From an uncultured bacterium (GTDB taxonomy: Bacteria; Cyanobacteriota; Vampirovibrionia; Gastranaerophilales; Gastranaerophilaceae), in NCBI GenBank assembly GCA_900554095.1, contig USGC01000023.1, forward strand, positions 1 through 15,442: 15,442 bases of DNA, read 5' to 3'. Positions 1 to 7,235 of the stretch are shown here, in pieces. Under the pieces are notes generated by a model, which saw only the letters and a program-made list of their open reading frames with translations, was not told the DNA's origin and ran no database searches. Position 1 is the stretch's first letter. Each line of letters opens with the position of its first letter. The position numbers and the translations under genes are program-made.

Positions 1-65
1 ATTTTATTTTATTTTATTTTATTTTATTTTATTTTATTTTATTTTATTTTATTTTATTTTATTTT
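1..65. repeat. (ATTTT)n pentanucleotide tandem repeat, 13 perfect copies visible
   Basis: Thirteen uninterrupted copies of ATTTT fill the first 65 bases, and the tract begins at the window edge, so its true length is unknown. It ends 52 bases before the start codon of the coiled-coil gene at 118. A TATATA hexamer at 84-89 is a possible -10 element, and its -35 position would fall at the last repeat unit. Length changes in such a tract could therefore alter promoter strength. An assembly edge artefact cannot be excluded. Confidence 0.95.
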
Positions 66-117
66 CGGTCTGCTCTGAGGTTTTATATAAGTAAGAGTAA
101 AATAAAAGGAGCTTTAT

Positions 118-1518
118 ATGGTTAAATTTGGAGCAATCACCGGCAGTACTATCCCAAAATACAATCCCAATGATATTAAATCATCTGAGAAAAAAGTTAA
201 TATTAATACGAATTTTTCAGATAAGGATTATGGATGTTTTGTTCAAACTCGCAGTCGAAATCAAGTTAGTTCTTCTGATTTAATTGAGCAAGCTCGTTCT
301 TCATACGGAAACGAATATGCGGCCGTAAACAGTGTTTTGAACTCAAGTCCCACTTCAGAAACATCTAAATCAACCGTTAATTTTTCTGCTGGAGTTACGA
401 TGAGTGCCTATTCATGTGATACAATTCCTCCAATTCAAATATCTAACGAGGTTTCAATTGAAAATGCACAAGAATTGGCCAAAACCAGCGGCGAATTACG
501 CGAAAAATATATTGAGAATGGCAGGCTTCAGGATGCTTTGCAGGAAAACATAGAGCCTATGCAGGCTGCGGCCGACAAAATTAGTGAAGATATAAAACTA
601 GCCAAAGAAGACTTGAGTGAAGTCTATGAAGAATCTAAAAAAGCCGATGAAGAGGCTAAAAATGCCACTGAATCTTTTAATAAAGCAGATAAGCAGGCTA
701 AAAGTTATGAAAATAAGTTAAATTCTAAAAAAGTAGAATATGAAAAAGCGCAAAACGAAGTTAAAAATGCAGAAAGCGATGTCGCATCTACTGAGCAGAG
801 TGTCAACTCAGCCGAGGGAGATTTAAGTGCTGCTCAGTCCTCTCTGTCTGAACTTGAAGCATCTTTAAATTCAGCCTCAGATGAGGAGAAACCTGCTATT
901 GAAACTAAGATCGCTGAAGCCAAAAAACGTGTTGCTGATGCCGAAAATAATTTAGATAAAGCTAAAGAAGCGCACGATAAAGCAAATAAAAAACTTGGCA
1001 AGGCTAAAGAAGGAGAAACTAAAGCAAAAGAAGCTTTTGAGCAAGCTCAGCAGGCTTATGATACGGCAAAAGAAGCCGCCGATGAGGCCCAAGCTAAGAT
1101 GAATGAGGCGGTTGAAAATTCTAATAATTTAAAACAAGAAGCAGAAAATCTCGAGAAGGAAATTAATGCGAATGAAGAAGCTTTTTCAGAACAAACCGAG
1201 GAACTGAATTCTGCAAAAGCTCAGTTGGATAAACTTCAAACCGAATACGATGTTCTTGCTCAACAACAACTTGAGGTCGCTTGTAAATATGAAGAAATTG
1301 TAGATAAACTTAAAGAACAAGAAGGCGTTGATGATCTGACAATGAGAGTAAAAATAGGTGCAGATTGTAGCGGTCTATTAGGTACGGTTGAAAAACAGCC
1401 TGATGGTACTTATAAACCTATTTATAATCAACAACCAACTGTTGATGGCGGTTATATCGGAGTTGTAAATAAACATTCCAAACTCTCAAACCTGGAAGAT
1501 GAGGCAGAAGAAGGATAA
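118..1518 (+). CDS. Long coiled-coil protein of unknown function
   Basis: A 466-residue protein with no family I recognise. Residues 1-110 are Ser/Asn/Thr-rich and probably disordered, with an FG at 4-5 and a second Phe-Ser-Ala-Gly at 89-92. Residues about 112-402 are an almost unbroken Ala/Glu/Lys-rich helix with heptad-like spacing and many AKEA-type imperfect repeats, so a long coiled coil is expected. Residues 405-466 form a small tail with Gly/Pro turns and an acidic end. There is no signal peptide or membrane segment. The start is supported by AAAGGAG at 105-111, six bases before the ATG. The gene converges on the antiporter gene with a 25-base gap, in which I see no clear terminator. 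A structural or surface role would fit a rod-like protein, but nothing shows it. BLAST hits to SMC or tropomyosin-like proteins would probably reflect composition only. Confidence 0.85.
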   Translation: MVKFGAITGSTIPKYNPNDIKSSEKKVNINTNFSDKDYGCFVQTRSRNQVSSSDLIEQARSSYGNEYAAVNSVLNSSPTSETSKSTVNFSAGVTMSAYSCDTIPPIQISNEVSIENAQELAKTSGELREKYIENGRLQDALQENIEPMQAAADKISEDIKLAKEDLSEVYEESKKADEEAKNATESFNKADKQAKSYENKLNSKKVEYEKAQNEVKNAESDVASTEQSVNSAEGDLSAAQSSLSELEASLNSASDEEKPAIETKIAEAKKRVADAENNLDKAKEAHDKANKKLGKAKEGETKAKEAFEQAQQAYDTAKEAADEAQAKMNEAVENSNNLKQEAENLEKEINANEEAFSEQTEELNSAKAQLDKLQTEYDVLAQQQLEVACKYEEIVDKLKEQEGVDDLTMRVKIGADCSGLLGTVEKQPDGTYKPIYNQQPTVDGGYIGVVNKHSKLSNLEDEAEEG

Positions 1519-1543
1519 ACCTAGCGTTTTACCGGTGTCTGGC

Positions 1544-3001
1544 TCAGGCTTCTTTTTCAGTGCAGATAATTTTTCTTACTTCATGCTCTTTTGTTCTATC
1601 CATTAGCACAAACAAAACATCGCACGGGTCAATTGTCGTACTACCTGTTGGAATTATATAGTCTCCGTTTTTGTAGATTAAGCTTACCAGGCTGCCTTGC
1701 GGAAGCTTAAGTTCATATAATTGTCTTCCAGCGGCTTCGGAATTTTCTGAAACAGTGAATTCAATCATTTGATTATTTGTGTCTTTGCCGCCGTATTCAA
1801 GAACTGAAGCATGGTTCACTTCAAGCGGAGCATCAACATGCAAAAGCTTTGCTATTAGCGGAATGCTTGTACCCTGCAAAAGTACCGAGATAATTACCAC
1901 GAAAAATACAATATTAAATATTTCCATTGCGTGAGGAATGTTTTCTGTTAAAGGAAATGTCGCAAGCACAATTGGCGCTGCGCCTCTTAAGCCGACCCAG
2001 GAAATCATTAGTTTTTCCTTAAAACTTCTTTTAAATAAAAATGTTGTTACAAATACCGCAATAGGCCGTGCAATAAATGTCAGGATAAGTGCAATGAGAA
2101 ATGCTTGTTTTGTATATGCAAAACCGTCTTTAAAGTTTACAACAAGCCCTAAAATCAAAAACATTACAATCTGCATCAGCCAGGCAACTGCGTCATGGAA
2201 TTTTATAAGTGTTTTTTTGTTTACAAATTTCATTGAAGACATCGCAAGCCCCAGAATATAAACGCCTATAAATCCATTGCCGCCCAAAATTGAAATAAAT
2301 GAATATGCAAATAATACGCTTGCAAGAGTAATTACAACATATAAACTATCGTATTCTAAACGGATTTTGTTTAAAATCCAAACGGTAAGTCTTGCAATTA
2401 GATAGCCAAACGCTATACCTAAGGTCATTTGCTTAAAAAAGTCAAGTACCAGCCCGGAAACATTTAATTGTGCAGTGATTAGTCCTATAACTCCCAAAGT
2501 TAAAAATACAGCCATTGGGTCGTTGCTGCCTGATTCAAATTCTAAAAGCGGTTTAAGATTGTATCCAAGGCTGATACTCTTTGAGCGTAGAACCCCGAAT
2601 ACCGCCGCAGCATCAGTTGATGATATAATTGCCCCCAAAAGCATACATTCTAAAAAGCTTAAATTCAAAAGATAGTAACTGCATGCACCAACAATAATTC
2701 CGGTGATAAAAACACCTGCCGTTGCAAGTATAATACCTTCTTTGTATACGGGCTTTAATTCATCAATATTTATACTCAAGCCTCCCATAAAAAGAATGTA
2801 TGAAATCGCAACAATTCCAACAAATTGAGTTAAAGTAAAATCTTCAAAATGTATTCCTAAAATTCCGTCAGAGCCCGCCAGTATCCCGACAAGTATAAAA
2901 ATAACTAGCGAAGGAACTCCAAATTTACCGCCAATTTTGTTGAACATAATAGCACTAATTAACAAAATAGATGTAATTAGAAGTACTTCATTAAATATCA
3001 T
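1544..3001 (-). CDS. Potassium (or sodium)/proton antiporter, CPA1 family, NhaP2/CvrA-like, with RCK_C domain
   Basis: An inner-membrane antiporter of 485 residues that should exchange cytoplasmic K+ or Na+ for protons and so help control pH and cation levels. About a dozen hydrophobic segments span residues 3-385 (Na_H_Exchanger domain). Family motifs visible are SSTDAAAVF at 127-135, ESGSNDP at 156-162 (the ion-binding Asn-Asp pair is N160-D161) and GLRGAAP at 337-343. Residues about 395-480 form a soluble TrkA-C/RCK_C domain, which in this family senses a nucleotide or ion ligand. The length matches the shorter members; E. coli CvrA has a further C-terminal domain absent here. The start fits the family N-terminus. 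The Shine-Dalgarno is weak (AAGG, 13 bases upstream), and both it and the ATG lie in an inverted repeat (2999-3034). K+ versus Na+ preference cannot be read from the sequence. Confidence 0.93.
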   Translation of the reverse strand: MIFNEVLLITSILLISAIMFNKIGGKFGVPSLVIFILVGILAGSDGILGIHFEDFTLTQFVGIVAISYILFMGGLSINIDELKPVYKEGIILATAGVFITGIIVGACSYYLLNLSFLECMLLGAIISSTDAAAVFGVLRSKSISLGYNLKPLLEFESGSNDPMAVFLTLGVIGLITAQLNVSGLVLDFFKQMTLGIAFGYLIARLTVWILNKIRLEYDSLYVVITLASVLFAYSFISILGGNGFIGVYILGLAMSSMKFVNKKTLIKFHDAVAWLMQIVMFLILGLVVNFKDGFAYTKQAFLIALILTFIARPIAVFVTTFLFKRSFKEKLMISWVGLRGAAPIVLATFPLTENIPHAMEIFNIVFFVVIISVLLQGTSIPLIAKLLHVDAPLEVNHASVLEYGGKDTNNQMIEFTVSENSEAAGRQLYELKLPQGSLVSLIYKNGDYIIPTGSTTIDPCDVLFVLMDRTKEHEVRKIICTEKEA

Positions 3002-3034
3002 ATGTTTTAATATACCTTACTTTTAAAACATATG
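2999..3034 (-). promoter_or_regulatory. Perfect 12-bp inverted repeat enclosing antiporter RBS and start codon
   Basis: CATATGTTTTAA at 2999-3010 is perfectly complementary to TTAAAACATATG at 3023-3034, with a 12-base loop at 3011-3022. In the antiporter mRNA the AUG is the last triplet of the stem and the weak AAGG ribosome binding site sits in the loop, so folding would hide the start codon. An upstream AUG-UUU-UAA mini-ORF lies in the other arm. It could equally be a DNA operator for a dimeric regulator, and the stem is AU-rich. Confidence 0.55.
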
Positions 3035-3062
3035 CAATCTATAAATAACTAATATTTAGATA

Positions 3063-3091
3063 TTTACTTTTTGTCAGGTTTATAATAAAAT
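3063..3091 (+). promoter_or_regulatory. Possible sigma70-type promoter for the 3112 gene
   Basis: TTTACT at 3063-3068 and TAAAAT at 3086-3091 are separated by 17 bases. A perfect TATAAT at 3081-3086 is an alternative -10 but lacks a good -35. The region is AT-rich, so chance matches are likely. A GGAG at 3101-3104, seven bases before the ATG, serves the gene. Confidence 0.3.
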
Positions 3092-3111
3092 ATTAAGGCT
3101 GGAGAATAAAC

Positions 3112-3780
3112 ATGACATCAAATATTACCCCGATTAATTCTAAGAAAGCACCGTCATTTGGCATGAATATTACACATTCAACGGTTAAGCTTTTAAAGCA
3201 AAATGCATATGAATTTGCAAAAGATGAAACCGAGATTGCGATTGTTAAAAGTGCAGTTAAAAAGCTTGCGGATGTCCGTTTGAGAGAAGACGGGCTGACA
3301 TTAAATCTGAAACCCGCTCAGCAAAATAAGTCTTTAATGGCAATAGAACCTTATGTAAAAAGCAAAGATTTGAATAAATTTTATTCTATGGACGGGCTTG
3401 TGCCAAAGCGGAAGTGTGTTTATAACCCTTCTGAAAATAAAACTTTCGGACAATTTTTTTCAGATTTTGTGGACAGCGTTACGTCGGATACTTTTGCACG
3501 AAACTCTAATTCTCGCTTGAAAGCTATAAAATTATTAAACCAAATGGATGGCGTAGATGAAAAAACAATCAGGGCTGTGGCTGCTTGTAAAAAAGGATTT
3601 TCCAAATTTATGAGAGGCACTTTAATATTTTTGTCTGATACAGTAGAAGTTATTTCCGATAAGAGCAAAGATGCGATTGCTGAAATTTTTTATACAGGCG
3701 AACGTCCGCGCCGGATTATTGCTTCAAAAAATCTTAAAAACTATATTTCGGACTGTTTTGCCCCGCGTCGTAAAGCTTGA
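3112..3780 (+). CDS. Hypothetical soluble protein with N-terminal PSFG motif
   Basis: A 222-residue basic protein with no domain I recognise. It opens with a short Ser/Asn/Lys segment ending in APSFGM at residues 13-18, the Phe-Gly motif shared in variant form by several proteins here. Residues 22-58 look helical and amphipathic, and the C-terminal third (135-215) is mostly helix with a basic tail. There is no signal peptide; residues 165-180 are moderately hydrophobic but not a convincing membrane span. The start is supported by GGAG at 3101-3104. The last 47 bases overlap, tail to tail, the convergent metallopeptidase gene. Codon choice and an intact frame favour a real gene. It is probably lineage-specific, with unknown function. 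Confidence 0.75.
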   Translation: MTSNITPINSKKAPSFGMNITHSTVKLLKQNAYEFAKDETEIAIVKSAVKKLADVRLREDGLTLNLKPAQQNKSLMAIEPYVKSKDLNKFYSMDGLVPKRKCVYNPSENKTFGQFFSDFVDSVTSDTFARNSNSRLKAIKLLNQMDGVDEKTIRAVAACKKGFSKFMRGTLIFLSDTVEVISDKSKDAIAEIFYTGERPRRIIASKNLKNYISDCFAPRRKA

Positions 3781-5599
3781 ACAGCCAATCAGGAAGCCCC
3801 AGATTAATGAGTGTTTCTTTGAATTGTTCTGAATAATAATCGGGATTGCCTTCTGCAGCAACAGCAACAAGCTCATCGCGGCTTTTGAGGGCGTAATCAA
3901 TTAAACCTTCAGAAAGTCCAGCGCCGGAGAGTTCTTTTCTAATAAGATCTTCATCAGGCATAAAATCTTCATTTGTTCCGGCCTTTGTATCATTCAGGTG
4001 GGTAAGTTCATGCCTGAGTGTCTTTTCTAAATTAGCCGCGGTTTTGATTTTGATATCATTATTAAAATCTTTGTGATACTTGGAATTCGCTGCATATCCA
4101 ATTACTGTGTTGTTATTGATAAAGTGATAGTCCATTGAATTCATGTCAAGAGTTTTGGGTAAAACTGCCCTTCCGCTGCTGGCTTTTTGCCATTTTGCAA
4201 GCTCTTTGTCAATATATTTTAACGATTCTTGAATGTCAAATTCTTTGTCAATATCAGCTAAAAATACTTTTGTGCCGTATTTTGAATTAATTTGATTTAA
4301 TAAAGGCTGAGCGGCTTTGGGTTGATTTTTGAGGTAGTAGTTTTCGTATAAATAATCAGAAAACTCATCGTTTGCATTTTCGCTTATAAACTCTTTTAGC
4401 GGTGCAAGTTTTACTTGTTCCAGAAAATCCTGAGCACGGTTTGAGATTAAAGCGTCGGGCATTTCTTTAATCTTTTGAATATTTTTCACTTGCAGAACGG
4501 TTTTATAATCATGGTATTTTGTTTGTAATTCTTTAAGAATATATTTCTGTTCTCTTGTCTGAAAAATTTCACTGCCGTCGTTAACGTAGTTGTTGAAGTT
4601 GACAATTTTTTCCAGAAGTTTAATTCTGTCAGCTTTTTCGGTTAATTTTTCATTGGAATTGGCGATTTCAAGCAATTCTTTTTTTATTTCACTTAGCACT
4701 TTGGCGTCGCCGTTAAAATTCGTCAAGCCAACAGTAATTTCTTTGATTTTGCGAAGTTCTTCAGGTGAATTTCTGAGAGTTATATTTATTTTATTAAGAG
4801 ATGTTTGAAGCTCTTTGTCTTTGACAAGGTTTATCAGCGCAAGATTTACTGAAAAATTTTCTTCAGTTTTAATTTGTTGGGTGTCTGCATCTCCTTCAAG
4901 TTTAATTTTGTTTAGCAATTGTTGAAATTGATTATCATTCAACTCGGAAATGGAAGCAAAAGCTTTTAATGATGCATTTTGTATTTTTTCGTTTCCATCA
5001 GCAGCTTGCAGCAGTGCCGTAAGCCTCTTGTCTTCAAGATTAACTGAATTAACGCTGCGTATTTTGTTGGCTAAGAGAGCATGTTTAATATAATAAGCTT
5101 CATCGGCCTTTGAAATGTTGTTGTTTACCATATAATTAATCAAAAATCCGTTGTAAACATTGTTGGTAAATTCCGGATTTTCTTTGTAAAACTTTTTTGC
5201 TAGATCAAGCTTTTTTGCGCTGTGTTTGCCCGTAAACTGGTATAATTGAAAGCTGTCATACAGTCTTTCTCCGTTTTTGTTTTTTAGAGAGGCAAGTTCT
5301 TTTAAAACAGCCAATTCGTTTTGAGTCTTCACAGCCTCTGCGAAATCGTCGCTCCATTGAGGTTCAATCCCGGTTTCTTGTATGAATTCAGCCAATTCTT
5401 TTTTGTTTACAGGAGTGTTCACAATAATTGAGAAAGGTGTATCAGCTTTTTCAAGCATTAATCCTTTAAAGTTTTCGTTTGGCGTAAAACCTTTTTGCCA
5501 CAGAGAGTTCAGCTTGGTGCTTTGCGCATAACTTTCTGAGCTTTGTAAAGGAATATTTGTTTTCACATGTTTGCTGTTATTAATTTGGAATTCTGACAT
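3734..5599 (-). CDS. Helical protein with C-terminal lethal-factor-like (M34/ATLF-type) zinc metallopeptidase domain
   Basis: A 621-residue protein. Residues 1-50 are Ser/Asn-rich and carry NFKG at 43-46. Residues about 65-430 are nearly all helix and resemble no family I know. Residues about 430-611 end in a metallopeptidase-like domain: HELTH at 530-534 (zinc His530 and His534, catalytic Glu531), then Glu576 in a DELVAVAAE segment as the likely third zinc ligand, and Tyr569 exactly seven residues before it. In anthrax lethal factor the corresponding order is HEFGH, Tyr728 and Glu735 in an EFFAEAF segment, also seven apart, so the M34/Pro-Pro endopeptidase group is my best guess. No signal peptide is present, so how it would be exported, if it is, is unclear. 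The start has AGGAAGG at 5606-5612. Zincin activity is well supported; the exact family is inferred. Confidence 0.85.
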   Translation of the reverse strand: MSEFQINNSKHVKTNIPLQSSESYAQSTKLNSLWQKGFTPNENFKGLMLEKADTPFSIIVNTPVNKKELAEFIQETGIEPQWSDDFAEAVKTQNELAVLKELASLKNKNGERLYDSFQLYQFTGKHSAKKLDLAKKFYKENPEFTNNVYNGFLINYMVNNNISKADEAYYIKHALLANKIRSVNSVNLEDKRLTALLQAADGNEKIQNASLKAFASISELNDNQFQQLLNKIKLEGDADTQQIKTEENFSVNLALINLVKDKELQTSLNKINITLRNSPEELRKIKEITVGLTNFNGDAKVLSEIKKELLEIANSNEKLTEKADRIKLLEKIVNFNNYVNDGSEIFQTREQKYILKELQTKYHDYKTVLQVKNIQKIKEMPDALISNRAQDFLEQVKLAPLKEFISENANDEFSDYLYENYYLKNQPKAAQPLLNQINSKYGTKVFLADIDKEFDIQESLKYIDKELAKWQKASSGRAVLPKTLDMNSMDYHFINNNTVIGYAANSKYHKDFNNDIKIKTAANLEKTLRHELTHLNDTKAGTNEDFMPDEDLIRKELSGAGLSEGLIDYALKSRDELVAVAAEGNPDYYSEQFKETLINLGLPDWLFKLYDAGQNSPKYSF

Positions 5600-5602
5600 A
5601 AA

Positions 5603-5667
5603 AAACCTTCCTACAATAAGATTTACGGAAATATTTCCTTTTATCTTTAGTGCAAGAAGGTTTATTG
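5603..5667 (-). promoter_or_regulatory. Leader with inverted repeats pairing with the metallopeptidase RBS
   Basis: AAACCTTC at 5603-5610 is complementary to GAAGGTTT at 5656-5663. In the minus-strand mRNA the first of these covers the ribosome binding site of the 5599 gene, so upstream pairing would mask it. A second pair, CAATAA 5614-5619 with TTATTG 5662-5667, shares the upstream arm and is nearly exclusive with the first. A perfect palindrome GGAAATATTTCC lies between them at 5627-5638. A regulatory role is inferred only. Confidence 0.35.
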
Positions 5668-5685
5668 TTACAAATTTTAAAAATT

Positions 5686-6276
5686 TTACTCTAATTCGCG
5701 GTATTTTTTCAAAACGAGATTTTTAATATTTTCGTCTTTATTTTTGAGCGCGCGAATAAGGGATTCATCATCGGGCTGAGCGCCGGCATTAAGAAGGGAG
5801 GTTACAATTTCTGAATGTTTTTTCTTTAATGCATAATTCAACGGTTTCAAAGCTCCTGAAGACTTGTTTACATCAGCGTCATGCTTAATTAATACATCAA
5901 CGATTTCAGCGTCTTTGCGGTTAATTGCAAATATTAACGGAGTTTGCTCAAGATAGACTGTATCAACATCAGCGCCATATTTTAAAAGTAAATCAACAAT
6001 CTTAGCGTTGCGGCTGTAAACTGCTGCAAATATAGCCGGAAGCTTCATATACTTTATGTTTGGGCTGTAACCTGATTTGAGGAACATTTCAGTAAGTTCT
6101 GTGTTGCCTGATTGAATTGCACTGAAAAATCCTGCATTAGTATAAGGTACTTTTCGTGCAACAATTTCTGTTCTGTAGTAAAGCTGGGTTGCCGCTTGTT
6201 CATTAATGCTGTCATCTGCGGACACTGCGCCCGTAAACATCAACATTAAAGCCATTATTGCTATAATCTTTTTCAT
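5686..6276 (-). CDS. Secreted or periplasmic ankyrin-repeat protein
   Basis: A 196-residue protein with a classic Sec signal peptide: Lys-Lys at 2-3, a hydrophobic core at 4-17 and a predicted cut after Ala20 (AVSA/DD). The mature part contains about four ankyrin repeats, roughly 45-77, 78-110, 111-143 and 144-168, plus a degenerate final helix pair. Typical repeat signatures such as IVDLLLKYGADVD (93-105) and TPLIFAINRKDAEIV (112-126) are visible. Ankyrin domains bind proteins, so this is probably a protein-interaction module outside the cytoplasm; the partner is unknown. A strong AAAGGAGG sits four bases before the ATG. The gene starts 52 bases after the response regulator gene ends and may be read with it, although a possible promoter also lies in the gap. 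Confidence 0.9.
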   Translation of the reverse strand: MKKIIAIMALMLMFTGAVSADDSINEQAATQLYYRTEIVARKVPYTNAGFFSAIQSGNTELTEMFLKSGYSPNIKYMKLPAIFAAVYSRNAKIVDLLLKYGADVDTVYLEQTPLIFAINRKDAEIVDVLIKHDADVNKSSGALKPLNYALKKKHSEIVTSLLNAGAQPDDESLIRALKNKDENIKNLVLKKYRELE

Positions 6277-6297
6277 ATATCCTCCTTTATTAATTCT

Positions 6298-6326
6298 ATA
6301 ATAGCATATTTTGGCGTAGATGTATA
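6298..6326 (-). promoter_or_regulatory. Possible promoter for the ankyrin gene
   Basis: On the minus strand, TATACA (6326-6321) and TATTAT (6303-6298) are 17 bases apart and would start transcription around 6290, about 14 bases before the ATG. The -35 matches the consensus at four of six bases and overlaps the stop-codon end of the regulator gene (6329). Confidence 0.33.
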
Positions 6327-6328
6327 GA

Positions 6329-6997
6329 CTAAACGAGCCCTTCTTTTAAAGCTTTTACTGCGGCTTGGGTTCTGTCATCAACCACAAGTTTTTGGATAAT
6401 ATTGCACACATGAGCTTTTGCTGTATGTTCTGAAATTGTGAGGGCTTCAGCGATTTCATTGTTAGATTTGCCGTCAACTACAAGTTTCAAAACTTCATAT
6501 TCTCTTTGGGTTAAATTTGCGTGTTGTTCTTTGAAGCTTGCTCTGGACATTTGGCGCGGCGGAATAACTCCGCAGTTTTTCTCCCTTAAAATCGGCACAA
6601 CTTGAGGATCAAGCCACATTGCTCCGTCTTTAACTGTCTTTATAATCATTTTTAAAATTTCTGTGTTAATATCTTTCATTACGTAAGCGCAGGCGCCGGC
6701 ATGAAGTGCGTCTATTACCTCATTTTCAGAAAGATGTGAAGTTAAGATAACGATTTTGGCTTTGCTGTCTATCTCGAGAATTTTTTTTGTTGCTTCAATG
6801 CCGCTCATATCAGGAAGCCCAATATCCATTAAAGTTATATCAGGATGGGTTGTGCGGTATTTCTCGATTGCTTCTTTTCCGCTTTGGGCTTCTGCTGCAA
6901 TCTCAAGTTCTCCGTGTTCTTCAAAAAGAGACTTTAGACCGACCCTCATAAGTTTCTGGTCCTCAACTAATAATATTCTCACTGGTGAATTTGCCAT
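6329..6997 (-). CDS. NarL/FixJ-family response regulator
   Basis: A 222-residue two-component response regulator: receiver domain at residues 5-125 and LuxR-type helix-turn-helix at about 160-215. Receiver chemistry is intact, with acidic pocket Glu12/Asp13, phospho-acceptor Asp58 in LMDIGLP, switch Thr86 and conserved Lys108. The DNA-binding part has the family signature LTQREYEVLKLVVDGKSNNE followed by a recognition helix around SEHTAKAHV. Phosphorylation should favour dimer formation and promoter binding. No histidine kinase is encoded nearby, so it is an orphan within the window. A GGAGGA ribosome binding site lies just before the ATG. It is transcribed away from nadB, and its targets could include the inverted repeats in the shared intergenic region or the ankyrin gene downstream; neither is demonstrated. 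Confidence 0.93.
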   Translation of the reverse strand: MANSPVRILLVEDQKLMRVGLKSLFEEHGELEIAAEAQSGKEAIEKYRTTHPDITLMDIGLPDMSGIEATKKILEIDSKAKIVILTSHLSENEVIDALHAGACAYVMKDINTEILKMIIKTVKDGAMWLDPQVVPILREKNCGVIPPRQMSRASFKEQHANLTQREYEVLKLVVDGKSNNEIAEALTISEHTAKAHVCNIIQKLVVDDRTQAAVKALKEGLV

Positions 6998-7041
6998 ATC
7001 TCCTCCAATTTTTCATAAATATCAATTCGCATTATCATTTA

Positions 7042-7060
7042 AAAACCTTTATTTGGTTTT
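7042..7060. repeat. Short inverted repeat AAAACC-N7-GGTTTT
   Basis: AAAACC at 7042-7047 is mirrored by GGTTTT at 7055-7060 around a seven-base T-rich centre. It abuts the larger repeat at 7060-7094 and is a possible operator half of the divergent region. At six base pairs per arm in AT-rich DNA it may be chance. Confidence 0.4.
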
Positions 7061-7094
7061 ATAATCACTCGATTGAAAAAATATGGTGATTATA
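7060..7094. promoter_or_regulatory. 9-bp inverted repeat TATAATCAC-N17-GTGATTATA, candidate operator
   Basis: The arms at 7060-7068 and 7086-7094 are perfect complements. Each contains TATAAT, read on the plus strand at 7060-7065 and on the minus strand at 7094-7089, so a protein bound here could block both divergent promoters. A 26-base spacing between half-sites is more than two helical turns. The regulator is unknown; the neighbouring NarL-type protein or an NAD-responsive repressor are guesses. Confidence 0.45.
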
Positions 7095-7235
7095 TTTAGC
7101 AGGGTAGATTGAGAAATATTATTTGATTTAAAATTTTATAGTATATCTTAACAAAAAATTTATTATTAAAAGGTAGAAATTATTTTATATTTCATCTATT
7201 ATGTTGGCGATAGGATATAAAACAGGGATATTAAT

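Larger units (their letters stand above)
6998..7235. promoter_or_regulatory. Divergent intergenic region between response regulator and nadB
   Basis: These 238 very AT-rich bases must hold promoters for both genes, but I see no single convincing -35/-10 pair for nadB. Two inverted repeats stand out near the middle (listed separately). TATAAT hexamers occur on both strands inside the larger one. AGGG at 7224-7227 serves nadB. No RNA gene or ORF of note is seen here. Confidence 0.5.

Noticed and set aside
1..65. CRISPR array or direct-repeat origin
   Set aside because: The units are five bases with no spacers and no iteron-like or DnaA-box sequence.
1519..1543. Terminator between the convergent coiled-coil and antiporter genes
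   Set aside because: Only the ACCGGT palindrome is present; no stable stem with a T-run could be drawn.
1938..2261. Plus-strand open frames inside the antiporter, metallopeptidase, nadB and HEAT genes
   Set aside because: They run opposite or out of frame to well-supported genes, lack ribosome binding sites and show no recognisable protein features.
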